Shown: positions 39,065-54,370, counted from the first letter of the stretch. The stretch: 64,000 nt of DNA from Rhodococcus sp. W8901 (GCF_013348805.1 NZ_CP054690.1:3782001-3846000); one strand, 5' to 3'. Made by a program: numbers and translations. The notes: generated from the sequence alone by a model not told the origin.

Positions 39065-39246
39065 GTCGACGCGACCACCCTCCACCGGAGCAACGTCGCC
39101 TACATGGTGTCGCACACCCGGTGCCGTTGTCGCAGGGGTATTCAGTGCTGAGAAGCTCTGCGACACCGACACAAGGCATGCGACGACCGCTCGTCGGACG
39201 TGGGTCCCGCCGACCTCATCGGCCGGCACCGCCAACAGAATCGGGG

Positions 39247-40332
39247 TCAGTCCCGCGTCGTAACGACTTGTCCCCCGACCATCACGAGCGACGGCTCTGC
39301 GAGAACTTGCGGCCCGGTGCGCGGATCCTGTTCGTACACAATGAGATCGGCCGGGGCGCCCGGCTCGAGTCCGCCACCGCCGAGCCACGTCTGCGCATTC
39401 CAGCACGCGGCGCCGAGAGCCTCGGTGGGCGTCATGCCGACCTTGCCGAGCGAGGCGACCTCGTCGGCGATCCGCCCGTGCTTCACGTGTCCGCCGGCGT
39501 CGGTGCCCGCGTAGATCGCGATGCCTGCATCGCGCGCGGCACCGATGGTGTCGTTCACCCGCGCGTACAGGTCGCGCATGTGCGCGGCGTACACGGGGAA
39601 TCGCGTCGCGCCGTCGGCGATCTCCGGGAAGTTGTCGATGTTGATCAGCGTCGGCACCAGCGCGGTGCCGCGTTCGGCCATCATCGCGATCGTGGTGTCG
39701 GTGAGCCCGGTGCCGTGCTCGATGCAGTCGATCCCGGCGTTGATCAGACCGGGCAGCGCGTCTTCGCCGAACACGTGGGCGGTGACCCGGGCGCCCTCGC
39801 GGTGCGCCGCCTCGATCGCGTCGACGAGGATGCCGTCGCTCCACAGCGGTGCCAGGTCACCGACCTCGCGGTCGATCCAGTCGCCCACGAGCTTGACCCA
39901 GCCGTCACCGGCGCGAGCCTGCCGCACCACCTCGTCGGGCAACTGGGACTCGTCCTCGAGATCCACCGGCAGCCCGCGGATGTACCGCTTCGGGGCGGCG
40001 ATGTGCCGTCCGGCGCGGATGATCCGCGGCAGCCCCGCGACGTCGTCGAGCGAGCGGGTGTCCACCGGCGATCCGGCGTCGCGGATCAGCAGGACGCCGG
40101 CGTCACGCTCGGTGCGGGCCTGTGCCAGCGCACCGTCCAGGTCCTCCGCACCGCCGCCGTACCGGATCCCGACGTGGCAGTGCGCGTCGACGAGACCCGG
40201 CAGGATCCAGCCGTCCGTGCACAGCGTCCTCGCGCCGGGCACCGGCTCGGCCGAGAACACACCGTCGCGCACCCACATGTCGAACGGTTGCTCGTCGGGC
40301 AGTCCGGTGCCCCGCAGGTGGAACGAGCTCAC
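39247..40332 (-). CDS. Amidohydrolase family protein
   Basis: 361 residues, a metal-dependent hydrolase of the imidazolonepropionase/prolidase-like branch. Metal ligands: LVDAHCHVG (HxH), a Lys in GWVKLVGDW, His in TAHVFGEDA and IEHGTGL, Asp in AGTDAGG. It starts at GTG 40332, just 8 bp after the ffh stop on the same strand, so it is probably cotranscribed with ffh. Mtb Rv2915c, an amidohydrolase next to ffh (Rv2916c), fits this position. The substrate is not known. Confidence 0.85.
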   Translation of the reverse strand: MSSFHLRGTGLPDEQPFDMWVRDGVFSAEPVPGARTLCTDGWILPGLVDAHCHVGIRYGGGAEDLDGALAQARTERDAGVLLIRDAGSPVDTRSLDDVAGLPRIIRAGRHIAAPKRYIRGLPVDLEDESQLPDEVVRQARAGDGWVKLVGDWIDREVGDLAPLWSDGILVDAIEAAHREGARVTAHVFGEDALPGLINAGIDCIEHGTGLTDTTIAMMAERGTALVPTLINIDNFPEIADGATRFPVYAAHMRDLYARVNDTIGAARDAGIAIYAGTDAGGHVKHGRIADEVASLGKVGMTPTEALGAACWNAQTWLGGGGLEPGAPADLIVYEQDPRTGPQVLAEPSLVMVGGQVVTTRD

Positions 40333-40340
40333 GGATGTGC

Positions 40341-41921
40341 CTACTTCTTGGGGAGCTTGAGCTGCGACAGATCGATGCCCTCGAGTCCCGGCGGCAACTG
40401 GTCGAGACCCTTGGGCATGTTCGACAGGTCCGGCATGCCGGCGGGCATGCCACCCATGCCCGGCATTCCGGCGGGGAAGCCGCCCGGGAAACCACCCCGG
40501 ATCTTGGGCTGCGTCGGGCCCTTGCCGCCCTTCTTGCCCTTCTTCCCCTTCTTGCCCTTCATCTGCTTGCGCGCACCGGGCATGCCCATGCGTCCGGCCA
40601 TCGCGGCCATCATCTTGCGGGCCTCGAAGAAGCGCTCGACGAGCTGATTGACGTCGGAGACCTTGACGCCCGAGCCGTTCGCGATCCGCAGTCGACGCGA
40701 ACCGTTGATGATCTTCGGGTTCTCGCGCTCCTCCGGGGTCATGCCTCGGATGATCGCCTGGATCCGGTCGAGCTGCTTCTCGTCGACGTTGGCGAGCGCG
40801 TCCTTCATCTGCCCCGCGCCGGGCAGCATGCCCAGCAGGTTGCCGATGGGGCCCATCTTGCGCACGGCCATCATCTGGTCGAGGAAGTCCTCGAGCGTCA
40901 GCTGGCCGGAGCCGATCTTGTGCGCGGTCTCCTCAGCCTGCTGCGCATCGAACACCTGCTCGGCCTGCTCGATGAGGCTGAGCACGTCGCCCATGCCGAG
41001 AATGCGGCTGGCCATACGGTCCGGGTGGAAGACGTCGAAGTCTTCGAGTTTCTCGCCGGTCGACGCGAACAGAATCGGCTCGCCGGTGACCTCGCGGACG
41101 CTCAGCGCGGCGCCGCCGCGGGCGTCGCCGTCGAGCTTGGTGAGCACGACGCCGGTGAAACCGACGCCCTCACGGAACGCCTCGGCGGTGCTGACCGCGT
41201 CCTGACCGATCATCGAGTCGAGCACGAAGATCGTCTCGTCGGGCTGGACGGCGTCGCGGATCCCGGCGGCCTGCGCCATCAGGTCCGCATCGATGCCGAG
41301 ACGTCCGGCGGTATCGACGATCACGACGTCGTACTGCTTGTTGCGGGCTTCCTCGACACCGGCCTTGGCGACCTCGACGGGGTCGGCGGCCGAGACACCG
41401 AGCGCGTTGTCGCCACCACCGATCGACGTGCCGGGATGCGGCGCGAACACCGCGGCACCCGCGCGCTCACCAACGATCTGCAGCTGGCTGACGGCGCCGG
41501 GACGCTGGAGGTCACACGCGACGAGCAGCGGGGTGTGGCCCTGGTCCTTGAGCCACTTCGCGAGCTTGCCGGCGAGGGTGGTCTTACCGGAACCCTGCAG
41601 ACCGGCCAGCATGATCACCGTCGGCGGCGTCTTCGCGAACTGCAGACGACGCGTCTCGCCGCCCAGGATGCCGACGAGTTCCTCGTTGACGATCTTGACG
41701 ACCTGCTGCGCCGGGTTGAGCGCGCCGGAGACCTCAGCGCCCTTCGCGCGTTCCTTGATCTTGGCGATGAAGGAGCGGACGACGGGCAGCGCGACGTCAG
41801 CCTCGAGGAGTGCGAGACGGATCTCGCGGCACGTGGCGTCGATGTCGGCTCCGGAGAGTCGACCCTTGCCACGCAGATCCTTGAGGGCTCCGGTCAACCT
41901 GTCGGAAAGGGATTCGAACAC
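40341..41921 (-). CDS. ffh: Signal recognition particle protein Ffh
   Basis: 526 residues; binds signal sequences and 4.5S RNA and, with FtsY, delivers ribosomes to the membrane. N domain 1-90, GTPase G1 GLQGSGKTT near 108, DTAGRLGID, TKLDGDARGG; the M domain from about 300 includes GDVLSLIEQAEQ and QLDRIQAIIRGMTPEERENP. A Lys-rich then Met/Gly/Pro-rich C-terminal tail (GKKGKKGKKGGK, GGFPAGMPGMGGMPAGMP) follows. The GTG at 41921 gives the family N-terminus FESLSDRLTGAL; longer frames do not. Confidence 0.95.
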   Translation of the reverse strand: MFESLSDRLTGALKDLRGKGRLSGADIDATCREIRLALLEADVALPVVRSFIAKIKERAKGAEVSGALNPAQQVVKIVNEELVGILGGETRRLQFAKTPPTVIMLAGLQGSGKTTLAGKLAKWLKDQGHTPLLVACDLQRPGAVSQLQIVGERAGAAVFAPHPGTSIGGGDNALGVSAADPVEVAKAGVEEARNKQYDVVIVDTAGRLGIDADLMAQAAGIRDAVQPDETIFVLDSMIGQDAVSTAEAFREGVGFTGVVLTKLDGDARGGAALSVREVTGEPILFASTGEKLEDFDVFHPDRMASRILGMGDVLSLIEQAEQVFDAQQAEETAHKIGSGQLTLEDFLDQMMAVRKMGPIGNLLGMLPGAGQMKDALANVDEKQLDRIQAIIRGMTPEERENPKIINGSRRLRIANGSGVKVSDVNQLVERFFEARKMMAAMAGRMGMPGARKQMKGKKGKKGKKGGKGPTQPKIRGGFPGGFPAGMPGMGGMPAGMPDLSNMPKGLDQLPPGLEGIDLSQLKLPKK

Positions 41922-42111
41922 CGAGTGCGCTCCTGAGCTCTGAGAGAAGGCCGTGAATATTCTCGCAACCAGGGTAACCGCTCGACGCGGTCGGACCGCG
42001 CGGCAACCCTGTACCCGGCACCGATGAACCGGCGAACGGCGCCGCGGGCGGTTCCTGCGACAACGCCCGAGAGCGCACCGCAGCAACCGCCCGATGTCGA
42101 CCGCGCCGGGC

Positions 42112-46340
<4,229 letters not shown>

Positions 46341-46400
46341 TAGAACCTCCCTCTCGCGCGCCGGGCAGCACGTCGTCATGGAGAAGAGTGGTCACGCGGT

Positions 46401-46438
46401 GTTTCCGGCAGGGCTCTCGGCTGTTTCGCGTAGGTGAA
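46401..46438 (-). promoter_or_regulatory. Candidate GlnR box upstream of amtB-glnK-glnD
   Basis: Read on the minus strand, the segment has four 5-bp elements at exact six-base spacings: TTCAC, GAAAC, GAGCC, GAAAC. The actinobacterial GlnR consensus is gTnAC-n6-GaAAC repeated. Both GAAAC elements are perfect and exactly 22 bp apart; the first a-site keeps T.AC, the second is weak. The position, 61-98 bp before the amtB GTG, fits activation under nitrogen limitation. Confidence 0.6.
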
Positions 46439-46500
46439 CGCATGGCCAGACTATGTTGCGGGCACGTTTCATCAGGGAGTTTTCGCGAGGATCCTGCCCG

Positions 46501-47661
46501 TTACGAGCCCAACTGCTCGCGCATATCGACGCCCAACCACCCCGGAACCGGACGCTTGGGACCCGGCGAACAGTACGCATCCGGGGCCTCCGGACAGGAG
46601 CCGAGCGGGGCGATTCCGGCATTGATTCCCTGTCCTGCCCAAGGGATTCCCGCCGCCTTGTTCACCACGAGGGCGGACGATCCACCGCCGTCGAGCCCCA
46701 CGGCCAGCTCGGCGCCGAGCGCCCGGTACAGATCCTGCACGTTCCCGAGGGTGAAACCGTCCGGCTCGTTCGATCCGCCTTGCAGGATGTACAACTGGTC
46801 GCGAGCAGTGTTGTAGCCGATGGCGGTTCGGGCCGCGCGTCGGATCGGGTTGTCGACGAACTGGAACTCCCCGGCCGGCCCACGCAGCTTGACGCCCGCG
46901 AACGCCGTGAACTCGCGCCCGCCGAACTCCAACTGGTCGACCCGCCGTCTGGTCTCCTCGTTGCTGAACGGGCCTTCGGCGTCGTGCAGCTCGAACGACA
47001 CCGGCATCGGCAGTCCCGCGACGTTGTCGTCGACGACGAAGAACGTCGACAGCGGCGACCACACCTGCCCGGCACCGTCGCTCAGGCCCTCGGACCCGAC
47101 GAAGTACCGGTCCCAGAACTTCGAGAAATCCAGGCTCCGCGTCGCCAGGTGAGTGTCGTAGTACGTCCCGAGCGGCGACGAGCACCCGCTGCGTGCCCAA
47201 CTCGTGCCTTCGGACTGCGGGCGCACATCGAAGAAGTTGGTGTTGATCGCAATTGCGGGCTGCCCCATGCGGTTCCACGCATCGACGGGCGGGTACAGCT
47301 CCGACGTCTGCTGGATCCCACCGGCGACCGCGGTGGGCGTCGCCTCACATCGCAACGAGTCACCGGCCTTGCGATCCACGAGCAACTCCGACGTGAGCGG
47401 TGACCGCGAGGCCCCCGGGATCACGATCAGCCGGCTGTCGGTGCCCATGTCGTAGACGCTGCCGTCCGCACGCTGCATCGGCAGCCGGAAGTCGGGGCCG
47501 AACTGGTAGACGACGGGGCTGCCCCCGGCTGCCGCGACGGCGCCGTCGAGCCGCGCCCGGGCATCGGTGAACGGGTCGGCCGACGCGGGGGCGGTGCCCA
47601 CGAATCCGGCCAGGAGAACGGCCCCTGCCGCGGCGGTCAGAAAGGTCCGGACGGTTCGCAC
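46501..47661 (-). CDS. Secreted protein with phosphodiester-glycosidase (NAGPA) domain
   Basis: 386 residues. The signal peptide (about 1-28, TVRTFLTAAAGAVLLAGFVG, cleaved after APASA) indicates export. The mature protein carries AIAINTNFFDVRPQSEGTSW, CSSPLGTYYD and VGLDGGGSSALVVN, the hallmarks of the NAGPA/DUF2233 family that cleaves sugar phosphodiester bonds. Cysteine pairs suggest disulfides. The GTG at 47661 follows GGGGGAGG. It sits between amtB and ftsY, an insertion relative to the Mtb order. The substrate is unknown, possibly cell-wall glycans. Confidence 0.8.
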   Translation of the reverse strand: MRTVRTFLTAAAGAVLLAGFVGTAPASADPFTDARARLDGAVAAAGGSPVVYQFGPDFRLPMQRADGSVYDMGTDSRLIVIPGASRSPLTSELLVDRKAGDSLRCEATPTAVAGGIQQTSELYPPVDAWNRMGQPAIAINTNFFDVRPQSEGTSWARSGCSSPLGTYYDTHLATRSLDFSKFWDRYFVGSEGLSDGAGQVWSPLSTFFVVDDNVAGLPMPVSFELHDAEGPFSNEETRRRVDQLEFGGREFTAFAGVKLRGPAGEFQFVDNPIRRAARTAIGYNTARDQLYILQGGSNEPDGFTLGNVQDLYRALGAELAVGLDGGGSSALVVNKAAGIPWAGQGINAGIAPLGSCPEAPDAYCSPGPKRPVPGWLGVDMREQLGS

Positions 47662-47732
47662 TACGCGCCTCCCCCAGCGTGAACTCGTGACCGAGCAACG
47701 CGGATGCGCTCGACTCCCCCGACACGTCACGA

Positions 47733-47772
47733 ACAACGGGCCCCAGTAGATCGCTCTACCGAGGCCCGTTGT
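47733..47772 (-). terminator. Hairpin downstream of ftsY
   Basis: Perfect 10-bp arms ACAACGGGCC/GGCCCGTTGT over a 20-base loop, 85 bp after the ftsY stop on the minus strand and 72 bp before the next gene's start. Confidence 0.55.
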
Positions 47773-47856
47773 CCGAGTGCATGTCATCCGTTACGTCGTC
47801 GTGACCCCCGTCCGGACAACGCGGACGGAAGGGATCGGCGCACCGGACGAAACCGG

Positions 47857-49374
47857 CTATCCGAGAAGTGCGTCGACGAACGCCCCCGGCTCGAACGGCG
47901 CCAGATCGTCGGCACCCTCGCCGAGGCCGACGAGCTTGACCGGAACGCCCAGCTCGTGCTGGACCTGGAACACGATGCCACCCTTCGCGGTGCCGTCCAG
48001 CTTGGTCAGCACGACGCCGGTGATGTCGACGACCTCCGCGAAGACCCGGGCCTGCATCAGGCCGTTCTGCCCGACGGTGGCGTCGAGGACCAGCAGGACG
48101 TCGTCGACGGCCGCCTTCTTCTCGACCACACGCTTGACCTTGCCGAGCTCGTCCATGAGGCCTGTCTTGGTGTGCAGGCGGCCGGCGGTGTCGATCAGGA
48201 CGACGTCGACGCCGTCCTCGATGCCCTTGGCAACCGAGTCGAACGCGATCGCGGCCGGGTCGCCGCCCTCCTTGCCGCGCACCACCTCGGCGCCGACCCG
48301 CTCGGCCCACGTCTGCAGCTGATCCGCTGCCGCGGCACGGAACGTGTCGGCGGCACCGAGCAGGACACGGCGGCCGTCGGCGACCAGCACGCGGGCGAGC
48401 TTGCCGGTCGTGGTGGTCTTGCCGGTGCCGTTGACACCGACCACGAGCAGCACCGCGGGATGATCACCGTGCGGCAAGGCATGGATGGAGCGATCCATCT
48501 CGGGGCGCAGTTCCTCGACGAGCACCTCGCGCAGGAGCGCGCGGGCATCGGCCTCGCTGCGCACGCCGCGGGCCGCCATCTGCTCACGCAGACGTTCCAC
48601 GACCTTGGTCGTCGTTGCGGTGCCGAGGTCCGCGATCAGCAGGGTGTCCTCGACCTCCTCCCACGAATCCTCGTCGAGGTCACCACCACCGAGCAGGCCG
48701 AGCAGGCTCTTGCCGACCGCGTTCTGCGACCGCGACAGACGACCGCGCAGGCGGTCCAGACGGCCCTCGGTGGGTTCGATCTCCTCGATCGCCGGCGCGG
48801 GGGCGGCCTCGACGACGGGCTCGGGCTCGACGACGGGCTCAGGCTCGGGGGCGGGCTCGACGACCGGCTCCGGCTCCGCGACCGGCGCGACAGCCGGCTT
48901 CTCCTCGACAATCGGCTCGGGCTCCGCGACCGGCGCGACGAACGGCTTCTCCTCGACGACCGGCTCCGCCGCGGGGGCGGGCTCGGGCTCGACGACGGGT
49001 TCCGGCTCCGCGACGGGCTCGGGGGCGGGCGGCGGCGTGGGCTCCGGGGCAGGTGCGGGTGCGGCCGGCGGGACGGGGGGCGCCGTCGGAGGAACAGGCG
49101 GTGCGGCCGGCGGCACCGGGGGTGCTGCCGGCGGCGTCTTCGGCGCCGCCGGGGGCACCTTCGGCGGCGCGGTGGCCGTCGGCCCCTGGCTGAAGTTGAA
49201 TCCGCCACCGGCTTGATACCCGCCCGAACGGTCCTTCGGCTGCTCCGTCAGCTCCGGCTTTTCGGGCGCGGTCAGGCTGATGCGGCGACGTCGGGCCATG
49301 GTGAGGCCGACGACGAGCGCAACGACAAGGACGGCCAGTACGGCCGCTATTGCTATCCAGGCTCCGGTAGTCAC
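47857..49374 (-). CDS. ftsY: Signal recognition particle receptor FtsY
   Basis: 505 residues. An N-terminal membrane helix ([20 protein letters not shown]) with RRRR behind it anchors it. A long Pro/Ala then Glu/Pro/Val linker (about 65-210, with repeated [10 protein letters not shown]-like units) precedes the NG domain: [37 protein letters not shown]. It is the GTPase partner of Ffh at the membrane. The acidic repetitive linker is long even for actinobacteria. GTG start at 49374. Together with smc it keeps the conserved smc-ftsY order. Confidence 0.95.
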   Translation of the reverse strand: MTTGAWIAIAAVLAVLVVALVVGLTMARRRRISLTAPEKPELTEQPKDRSGGYQAGGGFNFSQGPTATAPPKVPPAAPKTPPAAPPVPPAAPPVPPTAPPVPPAAPAPAPEPTPPPAPEPVAEPEPVVEPEPAPAAEPVVEEKPFVAPVAEPEPIVEEKPAVAPVAEPEPVVEPAPEPEPVVEPEPVVEAAPAPAIEEIEPTEGRLDRLRGRLSRSQNAVGKSLLGLLGGGDLDEDSWEEVEDTLLIADLGTATTTKVVERLREQMAARGVRSEADARALLREVLVEELRPEMDRSIHALPHGDHPAVLLVVGVNGTGKTTTTGKLARVLVADGRRVLLGAADTFRAAAADQLQTWAERVGAEVVRGKEGGDPAAIAFDSVAKGIEDGVDVVLIDTAGRLHTKTGLMDELGKVKRVVEKKAAVDDVLLVLDATVGQNGLMQARVFAEVVDITGVVLTKLDGTAKGGIVFQVQHELGVPVKLVGLGEGADDLAPFEPGAFVDALLG

Positions 49375-49444
49375 CCCAACATCCTGTCAGGCTGCTCGCG
49401 GCTGTGACGTGTCCGGGCAAGAGAGGCGACGCGGGGCGGCGGCC

Positions 49445-49485
49445 GCACGTGACACCCGGGGATCCGATCCCCGGGTGTCACGTGC
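49445..49485. terminator. 20-bp near-perfect palindrome between gpx and ftsY
   Basis: Perfect 20-bp arms (starting GCACGTGACACCCGGGGATC) meet at a single central base. It lies 16 bp beyond the gpx stop and 71 bp before the ftsY start, so it is most simply the gpx terminator. Its symmetry would also allow a cruciform. Confidence 0.7.
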
Positions 49486-49501
49486 CGCCGCGGCGCGCCT
49501 T

Positions 49502-50035
49502 CTACAGCAGTCCGGCGATCTCCTCGGCGATCTGTTCGGGGGTGACGGTCGGCTCGAAGCGGCGAACGACCTCGCCGTCGCGGTCGACGAGGAACTTCGT
49601 GAAGTTCCACTTCACCTCGTCGGTGCCGATCGCCTCGGGACGGGTCTTGCTGACGTGCTCGTAGAGGAATCCGTGGTCCGGTCCGAAGTCGCCCGGGGCG
49701 GCGGCGCGCAGGTACGTGAACAGCGGGTGCGCGTCGTCGCCGTTGACCTCGAGCTTGGCGTACACCGGGAAGGTGACGTTGTAGTTGACGCTGCAGAACT
49801 GCTGGATCTCGGCGTCGTCGCCGGGTTCCTGGTCCCCGAACTGATTGCACGGGAACCCGACGACCTGGAGCCCGCGATCCTTGTTCGCCCCGTAGAGCGC
49901 CTCGAGCCCCTCGTACTGCGGGGTCAGTCCGCACTTGCTGGCCACGTTGACGATCAGCAGCAACCGGCCCTTGTAAGTGCTCAGATCCTTGGTGGTTCCG
50001 TCCGCGGTCTTCACCGGGAAATCGTGGGCGTTCAT
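49502..50035 (-). CDS. Glutathione-peroxidase-family peroxidase
   Basis: 177 residues, thioredoxin fold. The peroxidatic Cys is in VNVASKCGLTPQY (C35), with FPCNQFGDQEPG (likely resolving Cys) and KWNFTKFLVDRDG completing the catalytic tetrad (C, Q, W, N). A Cys-type GPx in an organism that uses mycothiol is probably thioredoxin-dependent. The ATG at 50035 has GGGAGA six bases upstream; other in-frame ATGs at 50047 and 50059 are possible. It stands between smc and ftsY, an insertion into the usual order. Confidence 0.87.
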   Translation of the reverse strand: MNAHDFPVKTADGTTKDLSTYKGRLLLIVNVASKCGLTPQYEGLEALYGANKDRGLQVVGFPCNQFGDQEPGDDAEIQQFCSVNYNVTFPVYAKLEVNGDDAHPLFTYLRAAAPGDFGPDHGFLYEHVSKTRPEAIGTDEVKWNFTKFLVDRDGEVVRRFEPTVTPEQIAEEIAGLL

Positions 50036-50115
50036 CGGTTCTCCCATTCGTCTACTCATCGAGTGTTATCGAGTGCGGACACGCGGTCGCGTGCACGTGG
50101 ATGAAGGTTCCGGTG

Positions 50116-53100
50116 TCACCCGGCGACCAGGTCCTGACCGCGCAGCCTCTGCGAGATCACGGTGGTGATGCCGTCGCCGCGCATGCTCACGCCGTACAGC
50201 GCGTCGGCCACCTCCATCGTCGGCTTCTGGTGCGTGATGACGATCAGCTGCGACTTCTCCCGCAGCTGCTCGAACAGACCGATCAGTCGACGCAGGTTGG
50301 TGTCGTCGAGTGCGGCCTCCACCTCGTCCATGACGTAGAACGGCGACGGCCGGGCCCGGAAGATCGCGACGAGCATCGCGACCGCGGTGAGCGACTTCTC
50401 GCCACCGGACAGCAGCGACAGCCGCTTGACCTTCTTGCCGGGTGGCCGGGCCTCGACCTCGATGCCGGTGGTGAGCATGTCTGACGGGTCGGTGAGCACC
50501 AGGCGGCCCTCGCCGCCGGGGAACAGCTTCGCGAACACCTCGACGAACTCGCGCTCGACGTCGGCGTAGGCCTCGGTGAACAGCTCGAGGATGCGGGTGT
50601 CGACATCGACGACGACGCCGAGGAGATCCTTGCGCGCGTTCTTCACGTCCTCGAGCTGGGTGGACAGGAAGTTGTAGCGCTCCTCGAGCGCCGCGAACTC
50701 CTCCAGCGCCAGCGGGTTGACCTTGCCGAGCGTCGCGAGGTCCTTCTCGGCCCGCTTCGCGCGACGTTCCTGCGTCGCGCGGTCGTACGGTACCGGCGCG
50801 GGCCTGGTGACCTGCTCCCCGCGCTCGCGGGCCTGCTCGTACTCGGCGATCTCGAGCTCGGTGGGCGGCAGTGGGACGTCGGGCCCGTACTCGGCGATCA
50901 GGTCGTCGAGTGCGATGGCGTACTGCTCGAGGATCGTCTGCTCGAGCTGTTCGATCCGCAGCGCGGCCTGCGCGCGGGCCACCTCGTCGCGGTGGACCGC
51001 GTCGGTGAGCGACGCCATCTGCGCGGTGAGCTGCCGGACCTGTTCCCGGACGGCCTCGACCTGTTCGGTGTGAGCGGCGCGCAGGCGGGCGAGTTCGTCC
51101 CGATGGGCGGCGGCCGCTGCGACCACCCGTTCGAGTCGTCCCGCGATCCGTCCACCGGCGTCGGCCACGGCGGCCGCGACAGCGGCCGCGGTCTGCCGGG
51201 CCCGCAACGCCCGTTCCGCGCGGGCTCGGGCCTCACGCTCGGCCTGGGCCGCCCGGCGGAGCGAATCAGCCTTGCCGCGAACGGATTCCGCACGTTCCTC
51301 GGCGGTGCGGACCGCGAGTCGTGCCTCCACCTCGACCGCGCGCACCTCGGTCAGAGCCGCTGCGGCTGCTTCACGCTCGAGGGTGGTGGCGTCGGGACCG
51401 TCGGCATCGGCCGGATCCCCACCCGACTGCTCCTCCTCGGCCCGCCGCAACCGTCCCTCGAGTTCCGCGAGCGACGCCAGGGTCTCGTCCCGGCCGGTCT
51501 CCGCCTTCAGCCGCTGCGCGACGAGCCGCTCGGATTCGGCGTGCGCGGCCCGGACAACCTGCCCCAGCCTCCCCAACTGCTCGTAGACCGCGGACAGCGC
51601 GGCGTCGGACTCGTGCAGCGCGGCCAGGGCCTGCTCGGTGACCTCGGCCCGATCGGCCTGTTCGGCGACCGCGCCGGCGAGCGCCGCCGTCAACTCCTCG
51701 GCACGCCGCTCGGCGGCCTCGAGGCCGGCGACGGAGGTGTCGATCGCGGCCTGCACCTCGAGCGTGCTGGGCCGACGGTCCGAGCCGCCGGTGATCCAGC
51801 CGGCCCCGACGAGGTCGCCGTCGCGGGTCACCACACGCACCGACGGCATCGCCCGCACCAGTTCGGTGGCGTCGTCGAGCGAGTCGACAACCGCGACGCC
51901 CGCGAGGAGCGCCGTGATCCCGGAGCGCACCGACTCGGGGCACTCGACGACGTCCGCAACCCACTTCGCCGTCCCAGTCAGCGTGGGACGTGTTGTACTA
52001 CCGCGGTTTTCGATCGTGAAAACGATTGCGGCCCGTCCGCCGTCCGCGGCCTTGAGCTCCTGCACCGCACTCGCGGCGGCAGCGGCGGACTCCGCGACGA
52101 TCGCGTCGGCCGCGGGGCCCATGACGGCGGCGACGGCAGCCTCGAAACCCGCGTCGACGCGGATCAACTCGGCCACCACACCCGTCAGGCCCAGGTCAGC
52201 GTGATGCTCGAGCAGCCACGCGCCACCGTCCTGGCGTTCGAGACCCATCGACAGGGCGTCGATCCGAGCCTTCAGCGACGCCACTTCCTGACCCGCGGCA
52301 CGCTCGGCCGCCTGCAGTTCGGTGACCCGGTCGGTCACGAGAGTCAGTGCCGCGACGGCACGTTCGTGGTGGCCGTCCAGACCCACCTCGCCGGCGTCGA
52401 GGTCGTCGACCGTGGCCTCGACGGCGTCGAACTCGGTCTGCGCCGCGTCCCCGCGCTGTCGGGCCTCGTCGATCGCGACGTCGAGGCGGGCGACCTCAGC
52501 GTCCACGGATTCTGCCCGGGTCCGCAATGTGTCGACCTGCCCCGACAGCCGGGCCAGTCCTTCACGTCGGTCCGCGATCGCCCGCACCGCCGCGAGGTGG
52601 GCGCGCTCGGCGTCGGCAGCGGCCTCCTCACGTTCGGCGAGTTGCTCGCGGGCCGCCTCCAGGGTGGCGCGCGCGATCTCGACCGCCGCGACGAGTTCGG
52701 CCTCCTCCTGCGCGATCCGCTCGGCGCGGGCCTCCATCTCGTCCGGATCCTGTCCGCGACCGGCGTCCGGCTCGGCGTCGAGATGACGCGCCCGCTCCTG
52801 CGCGATCCGGATCGTGGCACTCACCCGTTCGGCCAGCGCCGACAGCTGGAACCATGTCTGGCCCGCGGCCTCGGCCTGCGGTGTCAGGCGGGCGAGGGCC
52901 TGCTCGTGCCCACCGAGTTCGGCGGTGGCCGCCTCGAGCGCGGCCTGCACCGCTTCCTGCTGCTGCCGGGCGAGCTTCTCGTCGTGCGTCTGGCTGGCGA
53001 GTTCGGTGCGCCGCGTGACGAGGTCGTCGGCGGCCAGTCTCAGGCGCGCGTCGCGCAGGTCCGCCTGCACGCTCTGCGCTCGCCGGGCGACCTCGGCCTG

Positions 53101-53721
53101 CCGGCCGAGCGGCTTGAGCTGTCGACGCAACTCCGCGGTGAGGTCGGTGAGCCGCGCGAGGTTGGCCTGCATCGCATCGAGCTTGCGGACGGCCTTTTCC
53201 TTGCGCTTGCGGTGCTTGAGGACACCCGCGGCCTCCTCGATGAACGCCCGCCGGTCCTCCGGACGGGATTCGAGGATCGCGGACAACCGCCCCTGACCGA
53301 CGATGACGTGCATCTCGCGGCCGATGCCGGAGTCACTGAGCAGTTCCTGCACGTCCATCAGCCGACACGAGTTGCCGTTGATCTCGTACTCGCCGGCGCC
53401 ATCGCGGAACATGCGCCGCGTGATGGACACCTCGGAGTACTCGATCGGCAGCGCGCCGTCGGAGTTGTCGATCGTCAGCGTCACCTCGGCGCGACCCAGC
53501 GGCGCGCGGCCGGCGGTACCGGCGAAGATGACGTCCTGCATCTTGCCGCCGCGCAGCGCCTTCGCGCCCTGCTCGCCCATCACCCAGGTGAGAGCGTCGA
53601 CCACGTTGGACTTGCCCGAACCATTGGGGCCGACGACGCACGTGATGCCGGGCTCGAACCGCAGAGTCGTGGCAGACGCGAAGGATTTGAAGCCCTTCAA
53701 CGTCAGACTCTTCAGGTGCAT
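50116..53721 (-). CDS. smc: Chromosome segregation ATPase SMC
   Basis: 1201 residues. The N-terminal head has Walker [17 protein letters not shown] (about 29-44); two long coiled coils (about 170-500 and 660-1000) flank the hinge ([20 protein letters not shown] at about 505-640). The C-terminal head has signature [13 protein letters not shown] and Walker [14 protein letters not shown]. It condenses and segregates DNA with ScpA/ScpB. Length and motifs are typical. acyP lies 22 bp upstream on the same strand, probably the same operon. Confidence 0.96.
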   Translation of the reverse strand: MHLKSLTLKGFKSFASATTLRFEPGITCVVGPNGSGKSNVVDALTWVMGEQGAKALRGGKMQDVIFAGTAGRAPLGRAEVTLTIDNSDGALPIEYSEVSITRRMFRDGAGEYEINGNSCRLMDVQELLSDSGIGREMHVIVGQGRLSAILESRPEDRRAFIEEAAGVLKHRKRKEKAVRKLDAMQANLARLTDLTAELRRQLKPLGRQAEVARRAQSVQADLRDARLRLAADDLVTRRTELASQTHDEKLARQQQEAVQAALEAATAELGGHEQALARLTPQAEAAGQTWFQLSALAERVSATIRIAQERARHLDAEPDAGRGQDPDEMEARAERIAQEEAELVAAVEIARATLEAAREQLAEREEAAADAERAHLAAVRAIADRREGLARLSGQVDTLRTRAESVDAEVARLDVAIDEARQRGDAAQTEFDAVEATVDDLDAGEVGLDGHHERAVAALTLVTDRVTELQAAERAAGQEVASLKARIDALSMGLERQDGGAWLLEHHADLGLTGVVAELIRVDAGFEAAVAAVMGPAADAIVAESAAAAASAVQELKAADGGRAAIVFTIENRGSTTRPTLTGTAKWVADVVECPESVRSGITALLAGVAVVDSLDDATELVRAMPSVRVVTRDGDLVGAGWITGGSDRRPSTLEVQAAIDTSVAGLEAAERRAEELTAALAGAVAEQADRAEVTEQALAALHESDAALSAVYEQLGRLGQVVRAAHAESERLVAQRLKAETGRDETLASLAELEGRLRRAEEEQSGGDPADADGPDATTLEREAAAAALTEVRAVEVEARLAVRTAEERAESVRGKADSLRRAAQAEREARARAERALRARQTAAAVAAAVADAGGRIAGRLERVVAAAAAHRDELARLRAAHTEQVEAVREQVRQLTAQMASLTDAVHRDEVARAQAALRIEQLEQTILEQYAIALDDLIAEYGPDVPLPPTELEIAEYEQARERGEQVTRPAPVPYDRATQERRAKRAEKDLATLGKVNPLALEEFAALEERYNFLSTQLEDVKNARKDLLGVVVDVDTRILELFTEAYADVEREFVEVFAKLFPGGEGRLVLTDPSDMLTTGIEVEARPPGKKVKRLSLLSGGEKSLTAVAMLVAIFRARPSPFYVMDEVEAALDDTNLRRLIGLFEQLREKSQLIVITHQKPTMEVADALYGVSMRGDGITTVISQRLRGQDLVAG

Positions 53722-53743
53722 GACGGTGGACTCTACCGGCGGA

Positions 53744-54025
53744 TCAGCGCTCGACGAACCCGGAAAGGCCCCCGCGTGCCGCGCCGAAGTGCTCGACGAC
53801 GAGCGTCACACTGCCCGGCGTCTGCCCCGACCGCAGCAGCGCCAGGAGCCGCTCGAGCGCATCGCGCGGCCCCTCGGCGATCACGAGCACCCGGCCGTCG
53901 ACGTGATTGGTCGCATGGCCGGACAGACCCAGTTCGAGGGCGCGCGCCCGGGTCCACCACCGGAATCCGACACCCTGGACATATCCGTGGACCCAGGCGG
54001 TGAGGCGTTCGGTGTCGGGACTCAT
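53744..54025 (-). CDS. acyP: Acylphosphatase
   Basis: 93 residues; hydrolyses acyl phosphates such as carbamoyl or acetyl phosphate. Catalytic Arg in [11 protein letters not shown] (R22) and Asn in GHATNHVDG (N40); the core fold is complete. ATG at 54025, 22 bp before smc. In mycobacteria this gene is preceded by mutM and rnc. Here the DNA upstream is unrelated. Confidence 0.92.
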   Translation of the reverse strand: MSPDTERLTAWVHGYVQGVGFRWWTRARALELGLSGHATNHVDGRVLVIAEGPRDALERLLALLRSGQTPGSVTLVVEHFGAARGGLSGFVER

Positions 54026-54370
54026 GACGGCAATTATCCGACGGGCGCCGTGAGCCTGCGGACGTGCGGGCCATCGGCTCGGCCGCGCCCCATCCCGAGA
54101 ACCCCCATGCCGGCCACCGGTCCGCAGTGCCCGTCGTCTGCAATGCCGGATCAGTCCTACCGGACCCGCGGAGCGTTGCGATGCGAAGTGATCACAGTGG
54201 TCGATTCACGCCACGCTACTGATCAGCAAATATATCGTGGTCGTCATGTCGCGGCCACATGGTCAGACGTGGCCCATTCCAGTGGGGGTTGAGCATGTCG
54301 CCAAGGGGCCTGTCACGCACCGCCGTAGCGCTACTCGCTGTTGCACTGACGTGTGCTGCGGCGCCGGCCG

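Noticed and set aside
39200-40647. Plus-strand frame across the amidohydrolase and into ffh
   Set aside because: Antisense shadow; both minus-strand genes have complete family motifs.
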